A stretch of 64,000 nucleotides of DNA from Hymenobacter mellowenesis (GTDB lineage: Bacteria > Bacteroidota > Bacteroidia > Cytophagales > Hymenobacteraceae): positions 124,001-188,000 of the forward strand of contig NZ_JAUQSX010000013.1 in the NCBI RefSeq assembly GCF_030581005.1, given 5' to 3'. The notes under the pieces are model-generated. The model ran no database searches. It was not told where the DNA came from and was given only the letters and a program-made list of their open reading frames with translations. Of the stretch, positions 32,422-40,222 are shown piece after piece; position 1 is the stretch's first letter, and every line of letters begins with the position of its first letter. The translations under genes were made by a program, and so were the position numbers.

Positions 32422-32447
32422 TTTGCATCCGGCTGTCCTTTCATCCC

Positions 32448-34001
32448 ATGCTTGACCAACTCCTTGCCCGCGCCGTTCAATGGAGCAGCCTGTCCCGGCT
32501 GGCCCGCGTGCGCGAGCAGCCGGAAAAGTTGCAAAGCCAGCTGCTGGCCCACTTATTGCGCCAAGCCCAAGCCACCGAGTGGGGCCAGCGTTACGGCTAC
32601 CGCGAGCGCCCAACGGCCGCCGAGTTTGGCCGCCGCGTACCCGTGAGCACCTACGAAGAGCTGTACCCCGAGCTGGAAAAGGTGCTGCGCGGGCAGCCTG
32701 ATGTGCTGTGGCCCGGCCGGCCGCGTTGGTTTGCCAAAAGCAGCGGCACCACCAACGCCCGCAGCAAGTTCATCCCCGTCACGACTGAGGCGCTGCACGA
32801 CTGCCACTACCGCGCCGGCCGCGACATGCTGGCCCTGAGCACGTACTTATACCCCGAAGAGCGGCTACTAGCTGGCAAAACGCTCTCATTGGGCGGGGCG
32901 CACACCGCCAACCCATTCCGGCCACAGGAGCCGGCCTCGCGCACCGGCGATGTGTCAGCCGTCATCATGGCGCAGCTGCCGGGCTGGGCCGAGGGGCTGC
33001 GCACGCCCCCGCTGCACCTGGCGCTGCTTGATGAGTGGGAGGAAAAAATCGAGCGCATTGCCCACCACGTGCTGCGCCAGGACGTGCGCGTGCTGGCCGG
33101 CGTGCCCACCTGGATGGTGGTGCTGCTGCGCCGCGTGGTGGCCCTGGCCGGCGCCGACAACATCATGCAGGTGTGGCCGCAACTGCGGCTGTTTCTGCAC
33201 GGCGCCGTGGCCTTCGGCCCCTACCGCGAGCTGTTCCGCCAGCTTATTCCCGATGCGCGCATGCGCTACCTCGAAATCTACAACGCCTCCGAGGGTTACT
33301 TCGCCCTGCAGGACCAGCCCGACAGCGAAGACCTGCTGCTGCTGCTCGACCACGGCATCTACTACGAATTCCTGCCCGCCGACCAGTGGAACACCGTTCA
33401 CCCCCAGCCCGTGCCACTGGCCGAAGTGGAGCTAAACCGGCCATATGCGCTGGTCATCAGCACCAACGCCGGGCTGTGGCGCTACCTGGTGGGCGACACC
33501 GTGCGCTTCACCTCGCGGGCGCCCTACCGGGTGCGCATCACGGGGCGTACCAAGCACTTTCTCAATGCTTTCGGCGAAGAAGTGGTGATTGAAAACGCCG
33601 AAGCCGCCGTGGCCGCCGCCAGCCAGGCCACCGGTGTGGCCGTACGCGACTTCACGGCCGCCCCCGTTTGGTTCGCGGCCGGCGATGCGGCCTCGCGCGG
33701 GGGCCACGAGTGGGCCGTGGAGTTTGCTTCGGCCCCGGCCCGGCCCGATTTGGACCGTTTTGGGGCTGTGCTCGATGCCACGCTCTGCGAGCTCAATTCG
33801 GACTACGCGGCCAAGCGCCACCGCAGCCTGGCCCTGGCGCCGCCGCAACTGCGCGCCGTGCCCGCGGGCACGTTTGAGGCATGGCTGGCCGGGCAGGGCA
33901 AGCTGGGCGGGCAGCACAAAGTGCCGCGTCTGCTCAACACCCGGGAGGTACTGGAAGCGGTGCTGCGGGCGGCCACGCAGGTCGTCAGGCAGAGCGGATA
34001 A
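32448..34001 (+). CDS. GH3 auxin-responsive promoter family protein
   Basis: A 517-residue soluble protein of the GH3 branch of the ANL (acyl-adenylate) superfamily. 'WFAKSSGTTNARSKFIPVT' is the nucleotide P-loop-like motif. 'EIYNASEGYFALQDQ' is the adenine-binding YxASEG motif. 'YRLVGDT'-type text appears as 'WRYLVGDTVRFTS', and 'ITGRTKHFLNAFGEE' is the hinge. Plant members conjugate amino acids to jasmonate or auxin; bacterial members are widespread in Bacteroidota but their acyl substrate is unknown. The ATG at 32448 is chosen because upstream residues derive from a REP element. Confidence 0.9.
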   Translation: MLDQLLARAVQWSSLSRLARVREQPEKLQSQLLAHLLRQAQATEWGQRYGYRERPTAAEFGRRVPVSTYEELYPELEKVLRGQPDVLWPGRPRWFAKSSGTTNARSKFIPVTTEALHDCHYRAGRDMLALSTYLYPEERLLAGKTLSLGGAHTANPFRPQEPASRTGDVSAVIMAQLPGWAEGLRTPPLHLALLDEWEEKIERIAHHVLRQDVRVLAGVPTWMVVLLRRVVALAGADNIMQVWPQLRLFLHGAVAFGPYRELFRQLIPDARMRYLEIYNASEGYFALQDQPDSEDLLLLLDHGIYYEFLPADQWNTVHPQPVPLAEVELNRPYALVISTNAGLWRYLVGDTVRFTSRAPYRVRITGRTKHFLNAFGEEVVIENAEAAVAAASQATGVAVRDFTAAPVWFAAGDAASRGGHEWAVEFASAPARPDLDRFGAVLDATLCELNSDYAAKRHRSLALAPPQLRAVPAGTFEAWLAGQGKLGGQHKVPRLLNTREVLEAVLRAATQVVRQSG

Positions 34002-34005
34002 GCGC

Positions 34006-34033
34006 TTGCTGCTGAATGCACCAACTATTTTTG
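34006..34033 (+). promoter_or_regulatory. TTG-N17-TATTTTTG promoter
   Basis: TTG at 34006-34008 and TATTTTTG at 34026-34033 form a good Bacteroidota-type promoter. It ends 4 nt before the ATG of a 23-codon open frame (34038) and about 110 nt before the small membrane-protein gene. Confidence 0.55.
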
Positions 34034-34037
34034 CAGA

Positions 34038-34109
34038 ATGAAAATGAGCTTTGGCCGAGGGAAATGGCATATTTCGCCGAATGCCTTTTCACGCAAGCAA
34101 CGGAATTAA
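34038..34109 (+). CDS. possible 23-residue leader peptide
   Basis: ATG at 34038 opens a 23-codon frame (starting 'MKMSFGRGKWH', ending 'FSRKQRN') closed by TAA at 34107. It is basic with no hydrophobic stretch. Its start lies 4 nt after a TATTTTTG box, the spacing seen at other genes here, and it ends 36 nt before the 69-residue membrane-protein gene. It could be a regulatory upstream frame or a chance one; no homology evidence. Confidence 0.3.
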   Translation: MKMSFGRGKWHISPNAFSRKQRN

Positions 34110-34145
34110 CGGATATGTAGTAATATTACCGTAATATTCCTGCCT

Positions 34146-34355
34146 ATGTCCAATGTTACTCAAATTCCGTCGGCACGTAAATCGGCGTATAAACGTCCTT
34201 ACAAATCGCGCAGTCAGCGCCGGGAAAGAGACCGTCGCAAGCACGACGAATCGAAAGACGTTAAATTCTTGATGCGCGTCGGCGTTGGCGTGGCGCTGCT
34301 TCTTGCCGTGGCCGTAGCGTTTGCCGTGCAGGGCATGGGCGAAACCGGCCTGTAG
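34146..34355 (+). CDS. small single-TM membrane protein
   Basis: A 69-residue protein: a strongly basic N-terminal half ('KSAYKRPYKSRSQRRERDRR') followed by one transmembrane helix (about residues 43-62, 'MRVGVGVALLLAVAVAFAV'). The charge pattern predicts a cytosolic N-terminus that may bind nucleic acid or ribosomes. I do not recognise the family. Confidence 0.6.
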   Translation: MSNVTQIPSARKSAYKRPYKSRSQRRERDRRKHDESKDVKFLMRVGVGVALLLAVAVAFAVQGMGETGL

Positions 34356-34419
34356 GCCCCGCCAGCTTCGCCAAGGTAGGATAGGCAACATCGATGCCGG
34401 CTCTGGGCCAGCCTTGGTT

Positions 34420-35202
34420 TTACTCGTCCAGCACGCCTCCAAGCAGCCCGCCTAGTACGGAGCCGCTTTCTTTCCGCGCATTGCCGCCAGACGGCGCCAG
34501 CGCCTGAATCAGCTTTTTAACGGGCATCGACTGTATCCAGACGCGGCCGGTGCCGCGCAGGGTGGCCAGTAGCAGGCCTTCGCCACCAAATATCATCGAT
34601 TTGAGGCCGCCGGCCCGGGCCACGCTGAAATCAATGCCGGGCTCGAAGGCCACCACGCAGCCGGTGTCCACGCGCAACAATTCGTTATTTAGTCGTTTCT
34701 CAATAATGGTGCCGCCGGCGTGTACAAACGCCTTGCCGTCGCCGGTAAGCTTCTGCAGGATAAAGCCTTCGCCGCCAAATAAGCCGGCCCCGAATTTCTG
34801 GTTGAAGTGCAAGCTGATTTTGGTGCCCCGGGCCGCCGCCAGAAAGCCGTCTTTCTGCACAATGAGGCCGGCGGGCATCTCGCCTAAGTTAATGGGAATG
34901 ATAGTACCGGGATAAGGCGCCGAAAACGCCACCCGGCTTTTGCCGTAGCCGCCGCGGTGGGTGAAGTGCGTGAGAAACAACGACTCACCGGTGATGAGGC
35001 GGGTGCCGGCCGAAAATAGCTTGCCCATAAAGCCCTGGTCGGGCTCGGAGCCGTCGCCCATCTTGGTTTCAAACGCGATGCCTTCTTCCATGTACACCAT
35101 GGCCCCGGCCTCGGCAATGACGGTTTCGTTGGGGTCGAGCTCAATTTCCAGCACCTGAATGTCGGAGCCGAGAATGCGGTAGTCAACGTCGTGGGATTGC
35201 AT
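34420..35202 (-). CDS. TIGR00266 / AIM24 family protein
   Basis: A 260-residue beta-rich protein: 'YRILGSDIQVLEIELDPNE', 'AEAGAMVYMEEGIAFETK', 'FLTHFTHRGGYGKSRVAF', 'GAGLFGGEGFILQKLTGD' and a Gly-rich C-terminus. These are the hallmarks of the bacterial AIM24 relatives (TIGR00266), a double-stranded beta-helix or tryptophan-RNA-binding-attenuator-like fold with unknown function. The ATG at 35202 is preferred over 35232 by family start. It stands alone, convergent with the small membrane protein. Confidence 0.87.
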   Translation of the reverse strand: MQSHDVDYRILGSDIQVLEIELDPNETVIAEAGAMVYMEEGIAFETKMGDGSEPDQGFMGKLFSAGTRLITGESLFLTHFTHRGGYGKSRVAFSAPYPGTIIPINLGEMPAGLIVQKDGFLAAARGTKISLHFNQKFGAGLFGGEGFILQKLTGDGKAFVHAGGTIIEKRLNNELLRVDTGCVVAFEPGIDFSVARAGGLKSMIFGGEGLLLATLRGTGRVWIQSMPVKKLIQALAPSGGNARKESGSVLGGLLGGVLDE

Positions 35203-35355
35203 GGCGCAGAAGGAAAGGGTTGGTGCTGCCAAAGATAGGAGCGGGCTCGAAGTGGCACCGAAAAAACTTATGCCTCAGCCGAACAATATTTCGAGGAGCT
35301 TGCGTTAGCAAAGTGTTTCAACTAAATTTATAGTTAAACTCAACCCCTTCAGCTT

Positions 35356-35964
35356 ATGCGTCTTTCCCGCTTGCTGCTATTGTGCGGCCTCACCGCCTTG
35401 CTAGGCGCCTGCGCCAGCTCAAAGCCATCCAGTCAATACGGCCGGCGCGGCTTCTGGCGCCCCAACCACTTCGATGGCCACGGCCGCGAAAACGGCCGCT
35501 GGCGCACTTACTACGACGACGGCAAAAAGCAGCCATTCACCACGGGCCGCTACCGCCACGGCCGGCCCATCCGCACCTTCAACTACTACAGCCCCACGGG
35601 CCAACTCGACCATACCGAACAATACCAGAAAGACGGCCTGTGCGAGGTGACCTACTGGCACCCTGACGGCCAGATGGCCCGCAAAGGCTCGGCCCAGTGG
35701 GTGACCGGCAAGGGCCGGGTCCCGCGCTTCTACTGGTATGGCCAGTGGACGAGCTACACGCCCGCCGGCCAAATCACCGACGTGCAAACCTATACCGACG
35801 GCACCATCACGCGCGCCGAAAAGTACGAAAACGGCCAGCTCTCCCGCGTCGAAACGTACGAAGGCAACCGAAACACACGCACCGAAATCTACCAGAACGG
35901 CCAGCTTTTCAAGGTCGAAACCTACGAAAAAGGCTTGCGTACTGGCGTTATCAATACGCTGTAG
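35356..35964 (+). CDS. MORN-repeat-like lipoprotein
   Basis: A 202-residue lipoprotein with lipobox 'LTALLGAC' (Cys ~19). The mature chain has repeated 'NGRWRTYYDDGKKQ', 'HGRPIRTFNYYSPTGQ', 'VTYWHPDGQMARKG', 'ENGQLSRVETYEGN' and 'QNGQLFKVETYEKG' units, resembling the MORN_2/YwqK repeat family. Function is unknown; probably in the outer membrane facing the periplasm. It converges on the acidic protein gene 12 nt away. Confidence 0.8.
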   Translation: MRLSRLLLLCGLTALLGACASSKPSSQYGRRGFWRPNHFDGHGRENGRWRTYYDDGKKQPFTTGRYRHGRPIRTFNYYSPTGQLDHTEQYQKDGLCEVTYWHPDGQMARKGSAQWVTGKGRVPRFYWYGQWTSYTPAGQITDVQTYTDGTITRAEKYENGQLSRVETYEGNRNTRTEIYQNGQLFKVETYEKGLRTGVINTL

Positions 35965-35976
35965 GTCAGGCGCGTT

Positions 35977-36372
35977 CTACTCGTCGGCCGGTAGCTCGCT
36001 GCGCGTTTCGGCGGCTTCTTTGTCGGGGTCTTCTACTGATTTTTTGCGCTTGGCCTCGCGGCTGGTGCGCTTCATGAAGTCCTCGTCGGATTCTTCTGGC
36101 TCGGGGTTGTGCTCGGCATCGGCAATGGGGAATGCTTCGTCCTCCGATTCGTCGGGGGCCGGCTTTTCGCCAAACTGGCCGGCGCGGTCCACAAGCTTTT
36201 TGTCGCGCACGTGGCGGCCCAGAAACTGGTTTATCTGCTCGATGCTATAGTTGGAGGTAATTTCGCCCAGCGGGTTCACGCCAATCTCGAAGCCTTCCAG
36301 CTCTTTGTGCACGCGGGCTTTTTTGTCGGGGTCGACAGCGGATTTCTTGGGCTTGACAGGTTTCTTGGCCAT
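35977..36372 (-). CDS. acidic/lysine-rich hypothetical protein
   Basis: A 131-residue soluble protein with a basic N-terminus ('MAKKPVKPKKSAVDPDKK'), a central 'GFEIGVNPLGEITSNYSIEQ' that looks folded, and a long acidic tail ('PDESEDEAFPIADAEHNPEP'). No recognised domain; I have a weak impression of a family conserved in Hymenobacter that includes 'NPLGEI'. It lies 12 nt from the convergent MORN gene, so the two mRNAs overlap at their 3' ends. Confidence 0.65.
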   Translation of the reverse strand: MAKKPVKPKKSAVDPDKKARVHKELEGFEIGVNPLGEITSNYSIEQINQFLGRHVRDKKLVDRAGQFGEKPAPDESEDEAFPIADAEHNPEPEESDEDFMKRTSREAKRKKSVEDPDKEAAETRSELPADE

Positions 36373-36484
36373 GATGGAGAAAGGCAGGAGCGGACGAAAG
36401 GTGTTTCTGAGCTCTACGCGAAAACCTGCCATGAGGTGGCAGCCGGCGGTCTAAACGTGCACCGCACCACGCCACGGGCAGCCA

Positions 36485-37634
36485 CTATTCCAGCAGTAGC
36501 CGCTGGCTATGCGTCCCCGAGCGAAGTATGTAAAAGCCCCGGGCCAGCTCAGCCGGCAGGGTCAGGACGGCGGATTCGCCGGGATAGGGCCGGGTATAGA
36601 CCAACCGGCCGGCTGCGTCGAAAAGACAAATCGGGGACTGGGCCGACAATCCCGTTACCCGAAGCACCGACTGAACCGGATTGGGGCTAACCACCAAGCC
36701 TTGCGCGGCTTGGGTTGCGGGGGGGGGCCGCCAGCGCCAGGTTGCCATTAAAACGAATGAAGGCGCCGCCGCCCGCATTGGGGCCAAGGAAATCCAGGTC
36801 GCCATCGCCATCTAAATCACTCAGCGAAATATTGCCTCCGCAACCATTGGAAATGGGAATTGAATAATTGGCGGTTCCGGCGAAAAATCCTTGTCCGTTG
36901 TTGACCATCAAGGCAATGTTGTTGGTGTTGACCACGATATCCAGGTCGCCGTCGTTGTCTAGGTCGCCTATGGCCAAGCCGCAAGGGTCAGGCCGCACAG
37001 TGGGAGACGGATTTGCCGGTGCCAGCGAAAATATGCCGCTACCGTTGTTGAAACAAACGTCGACGCATCGACGGCTAATGTTGGCCGACAGCATATCTAA
37101 GTCGCCGTCGTTGTCAACGTCGCCCGCTACCAACGCAAAAGAGCCCTTGAACAGGGTTGGGTCATATCCGGTGCTGAAATACCCACGGCCCGGACCCGAA
37201 ACCCCCGCCCCGAATTGCCATACGTAGGGGCGGGAGAGGGCCAGCCCGGCGGTGTTTCCGGCCGCCGTGGTGGCGGTGACTGAAATGAGTTCTCCTGGAC
37301 TAAAGGAATAGGTAGGCGTAAAAACCAGCGCGTTGCCGTTGGCCGCCACCGAGCCCGCACGGCTTGAGCGCATGCCACCGCGTTGCATCGAATGAACTTT
37401 CAGCGCGTTGACCGAACTGCTGGCTAGAGCCTGATTGAATGCAGCGCTAACCGTTGCGTTTGGTAGCAAACCAAGCTGATTGACAGCTGGTGTGGTAGCC
37501 GTAACGGACAGCTGAGCCATGGCCAGTCCGGGCAGCAAACTCAAAGAAATCGGTACAAAAAGGCGTACAAAATGGGAGATAATGAAAGGGTTTTGGAAAG
37601 GAAAAGGATTGTAAATCAGTCCTGAAAACGTCAA
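36485..37634 (-). pseudogene. FG-GAP/VCBS-repeat T9SS protein, frameshifted at a C9 tract
   Basis: The first frame (37634 to 36687, 315 residues) encodes a signal sequence, an SbsA-type Ig-like domain ('FTPTYSFSPGELISVTATT') and three FG-GAP units: 'GDVDNDGDLDMLSANI', 'GDLDNDGDLDIVVNTN' and 'SDLDGDGDLDFLGPN'. It then meets nine C (36719-36727) and ends out of frame in 'RNPSRARLGG'. The second frame (to 36485) holds a complete T9SS sorting domain: 'VSPNPVQSVLRVTG', 'LFDAAGRLVYTRP', 'LARGFYILRSG' and 'RLLLE'. With eight C the two frames join exactly. So this is a sequencing error, a dead gene, or a phase-variable gene. Three FG-GAP units is few for a propeller. Confidence 0.8.
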
Positions 37635-37681
37635 AAAATATGCCTATAGTGTAGTTCATATTACGATTATGCAGAAAACAG

Positions 37682-37738
37682 CAAAAGGCCCGTCGGGCAT
37701 CACTCGTTGTATACGAGTGATGCCCGACGGGCCTTTTG
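37682..37738. terminator. long-stem terminator downstream of gltX
   Basis: Arms 37682-37707 and 37713-37738 are perfect inverted copies of 26 nt with a 5-nt loop, starting CAAAAGGCCCGTCGGGC. T runs on both strands. It ends the minus-strand gltX transcript; the stem is about twice the usual length. Confidence 0.88.
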
Positions 37739-37758
37739 ATAAGTAAAAACGACTAAAA

Positions 37759-39309
37759 TTAAGCCGCAGCGGGCAGCGTAGCCACGGCTGTGCGCAGGCG
37801 CTCGGTCACTTCCGGCACGCCCAGAATCACGAGCGTCTCGAACAGGTCGGGGCCGGCGGCGGCGCCCGTCACAGCCACGCGCAGGGCCTGCAACACCTGG
37901 CCGGGCTTGAGGCCCTGGGCCGCCATGGTGTCGTTGAACAGTGTTTTCAGGCCTTCAGCCGATACTTCGGGCGCCGTGGGCAATGCTTCGGCGTAAGCCG
38001 TGAGGGCGGCGGCCACGGCGGCGTTCCACTTCTTGCTCACCACGGTTTCATCGTACTCCGTGGGGGCCTGGAAGAAGTACTTGGCTTCCTGCCAGAAGTC
38101 GTTCGGGAAGCTCACTCGCTCCTTCATCACGCCCACAATCTGCTCGGCTTTCTCCTGGCTGCACACAATGGCGTGCTCGTGCAGGGCCTGCAGCAGGTAG
38201 GGCGCCAGCTCGGCGTTGGACTTGGCGCGCAGGTAGTGCTCGTTGAACCACTTCACCTTGTTCTGGTCGAACTTGGCCGGCGACTTGCTCACGCGCTCAA
38301 TCGAGAAGGCCTGAATCAACTCGTCCATCGAGAAAATCTCCTGCTGCGTGCCGGGGTTCCAGCCCAAGAAAGCCAGGAAGTTTACCAGCGCCTCGGGCAG
38401 GTAGCCGTCTTCGCGGTAGCCGCGGCTGATGGTGGCTTCGCCGGTTTCAGCGTCGGTGCCATGCCATTCCAGCGGGAACACGGGGAAGCCCAGGCGGTCG
38501 CCGTCGCGCTTGCTGAGTTTGCCGGTGCCGTCGGGCTTGAGCAGCAGGGGCAAGTGGGCAAACTGGGGCATGGTGCTTTCCCAGCCCAGGTAGCGGTAGA
38601 GCAGCACGTGCAGCGGCGCCGAGGGCAGCCACTCCTCGCCCCGGATGACGTGCGAGATTTCCATCAAATGGTCGTCCACGATGTTAGCCAGATGGTAGGT
38701 CGGCATGCCGTCCGACTTCATCAGCACCTTGTCGTCAATGGCCGAGGAATGCACCACCACCCAGCCGCGAATCAAGTCCTGAAAGCGAACTTCTTCTTTA
38801 CGAGGTACTTTTAGACGAATAACGTACTGCGCGCCGCCATCAAGCAGGGCCTTCACCTCGTCCTCGGGCAGGGTGAGGGAGTTGCGCATCTGAGCGCGGG
38901 TGATGCTGTTGTACTGCGGGTTGGGCACCTTGGCGGCCTGCAAGCGGGCGCGCATGGCGTCCAGCTCCTCGGCCGTGTCGAAGGCGTAGTAGGCGTGGCC
39001 GTCGGCGATGAGCTGGTCGGCGTACTGCTTGTACATGGGCTTACGCTCGCTCTGCTTGTAGGGGCCGTGGGGGCCGCCCACGCCCTGGCCTTCGTCAATC
39101 ACGATGCCGCACCAGGCCAGGGCTTCGAGGATGTACTCCTCAGCGCCCGGCACGAAGCGGTTTTGGTCGGTGTCTTCGATGCGGAGGAGCATCTTGCCGC
39201 CCAGCTTGCGGGCCAGCAGGTAGTTATACAGGGCCGTGCGCACGCCGCCAATGTGCAGCGGGCCGGTGGGCGAGGGAGCGAAACGCACCCGAACTTCTCT
39301 TTCAGTCAT
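37759..39309 (-). CDS. gltX: glutamate--tRNA ligase
   Basis: A 516-residue class I aminoacyl-tRNA synthetase. The HIGH motif is 'PTGPLHIGG' (near residue 15) and the KMSKS equivalent is 'GKLSKRDGDR'. 'ALYNYLLARKLGGKMLLRIEDTD' is the GluRS start, quoted here in part, and the C-terminal anticodon-binding helical domain is present. The discriminating charge pattern fits GluRS rather than GlnRS. It attaches Glu to tRNA-Glu. The ATG at 39309 begins the conserved 'VRVRFAPSPTG'. Confidence 0.97.
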   Translation of the reverse strand: MTEREVRVRFAPSPTGPLHIGGVRTALYNYLLARKLGGKMLLRIEDTDQNRFVPGAEEYILEALAWCGIVIDEGQGVGGPHGPYKQSERKPMYKQYADQLIADGHAYYAFDTAEELDAMRARLQAAKVPNPQYNSITRAQMRNSLTLPEDEVKALLDGGAQYVIRLKVPRKEEVRFQDLIRGWVVVHSSAIDDKVLMKSDGMPTYHLANIVDDHLMEISHVIRGEEWLPSAPLHVLLYRYLGWESTMPQFAHLPLLLKPDGTGKLSKRDGDRLGFPVFPLEWHGTDAETGEATISRGYREDGYLPEALVNFLAFLGWNPGTQQEIFSMDELIQAFSIERVSKSPAKFDQNKVKWFNEHYLRAKSNAELAPYLLQALHEHAIVCSQEKAEQIVGVMKERVSFPNDFWQEAKYFFQAPTEYDETVVSKKWNAAVAAALTAYAEALPTAPEVSAEGLKTLFNDTMAAQGLKPGQVLQALRVAVTGAAAGPDLFETLVILGVPEVTERLRTAVATLPAAA

Positions 39310-39376
39310 AACGGAAAAAAGCGCGCCCCGGAGTTCGGAACGCGCTGCAAAGGTCGGGGTCATTTATCATTTAACA

Positions 39377-39455
39377 ATTATCATTTAACATTTAACAGCC
39401 GTTCGGCCTGACCATCAAGAGCAAGTCGAACGGCTGTTAAATGTTAAATGATAAT
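39377..39455. repeat. word-type composite palindrome C (29-nt perfect arms)
   Basis: Arms 39377-39405 and 39427-39455 are perfect inverted copies made of 'ATTTAAC' words plus an inner ACAGCCGTTCG. The right arm ends on the stop codon of the 63-residue membrane protein. It lies between gltX and that gene. Confidence 0.88.
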
Positions 39456-39646
39456 TAGTCCCGGTTCCTGAAGCCCAGCCAGAGCACCAGCCCCAGCAGC
39501 GTGATGCCGCCTCGGATAGCCCAGGCTATGGTCGGGCCCCATTGCTCAATCCAGGTCAGGAAAACGTAGTGGAGGTTGGGGTTAATGAGGGGCAGTACCA
39601 GTGAAATGAGCCCAATGATGAGCAGTCCGAGTCCAAGTTCTTTCAT
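39455..39646 (-). CDS. small two-TM membrane protein
   Basis: A 63-residue protein with two hydrophobic helices ('LGLGLLIIGLISLVLPLI' and 'AWAIRGGITLLGLVLWLGF') joined by 'NPNLHYVFLTWIEQWGP'. Probably an inner-membrane hairpin. The ATG at 39646 is the first in frame that fits the helix. It follows ridA by 59 nt in the same direction. I do not recognise the family with certainty. Confidence 0.7.
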   Translation of the reverse strand: MKELGLGLLIIGLISLVLPLINPNLHYVFLTWIEQWGPTIAWAIRGGITLLGLVLWLGFRNRD

Positions 39647-39705
39647 GCGAGCAGGGGTTAGGGGTTGGAAATGAATGCTTCCCAACGCCTGCCCTGCCCC
39701 GGATA

Positions 39706-40089
39706 TTATGCGCCCACGGCAATGCACGAAATTTCCACCTGCACGTCGCGTGGCAGGCGAGCCACTTCCACCGTTTCGCGGGCCGGCGCCGTGGCCTCGT
39801 CGAAGTAGGAGCCATACACCTGGTTGATGGCCGCGAAGTCGCCGAGGTCCTTCACAAAGATGCTGCACTTCACCACGTCGGCCAGCGTGAGGCCCGCCGC
39901 GGTGAGAATAGCCGTCAGGTTTTTCAGCACCTGATGCGTCTGGGCTGTGATGTCGCCCGCCACAAGCTGCCCGCTGGCGTCCAGCGGAATCTGGCCCGAA
40001 ACATAAACGGTGTTGCCCGCCTTCACGGCTTGCGAATAAGGGCCGATGGGGGCCGGGGCCTGGTCGGTAAGGATAATTTGGTGAGGCAT
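39706..40089 (-). CDS. ridA: RidA family reactive-intermediate deaminase
   Basis: A 127-residue trimeric Rid protein: 'PAPIGPYSQAVKAGNTVYVSGQ', quoted in part as 'IGPYSQAVKAG', 'LVAGDITAQTHQVLKNL', and 'ARETVEVARLPRDVQVEI' with the catalytic-type Arg. It hydrolyses reactive enamines and imines released by PLP enzymes (2-aminoacrylate). The ATG at 40089 is chosen; the region above it is a terminator and repeat. Confidence 0.93.
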   Translation of the reverse strand: MPHQIILTDQAPAPIGPYSQAVKAGNTVYVSGQIPLDASGQLVAGDITAQTHQVLKNLTAILTAAGLTLADVVKCSIFVKDLGDFAAINQVYGSYFDEATAPARETVEVARLPRDVQVEISCIAVGA

Positions 40090-40222
40090 ACGGTGAAACA
40101 GTGAAGGGTGAGATGGTGAGTTTGTCGCCGCAAATAACGCGAAAAGCCGCCCCTGTTTCCAGAAGCGGCTTTTTTGGGGCAAGCGTTAAAAGCTCACCAT
40201 TTCACTATCTCACAACTCACCA
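40090..40222. repeat. word-type composite palindrome D around a terminator
   Basis: Iterated 'GTGAAGGGTGAGATGGTGAG' words (about 40090-40125) face 'CTCACCATTTCACTATCTCA' words (about 40190-40222) as an imperfect inverted repeat. Between them is the glmS terminator at 40142-40175. It fills the ridA-glmS gap almost exactly. Confidence 0.75.
40142..40175. terminator. rho-independent terminator after glmS
   Basis: Stem AAAAGCCGC (40142-40150) with GCGGCTTTT (40165-40173); T runs on both strands. It ends the minus-strand transcript from the glmS operon. Confidence 0.8.
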
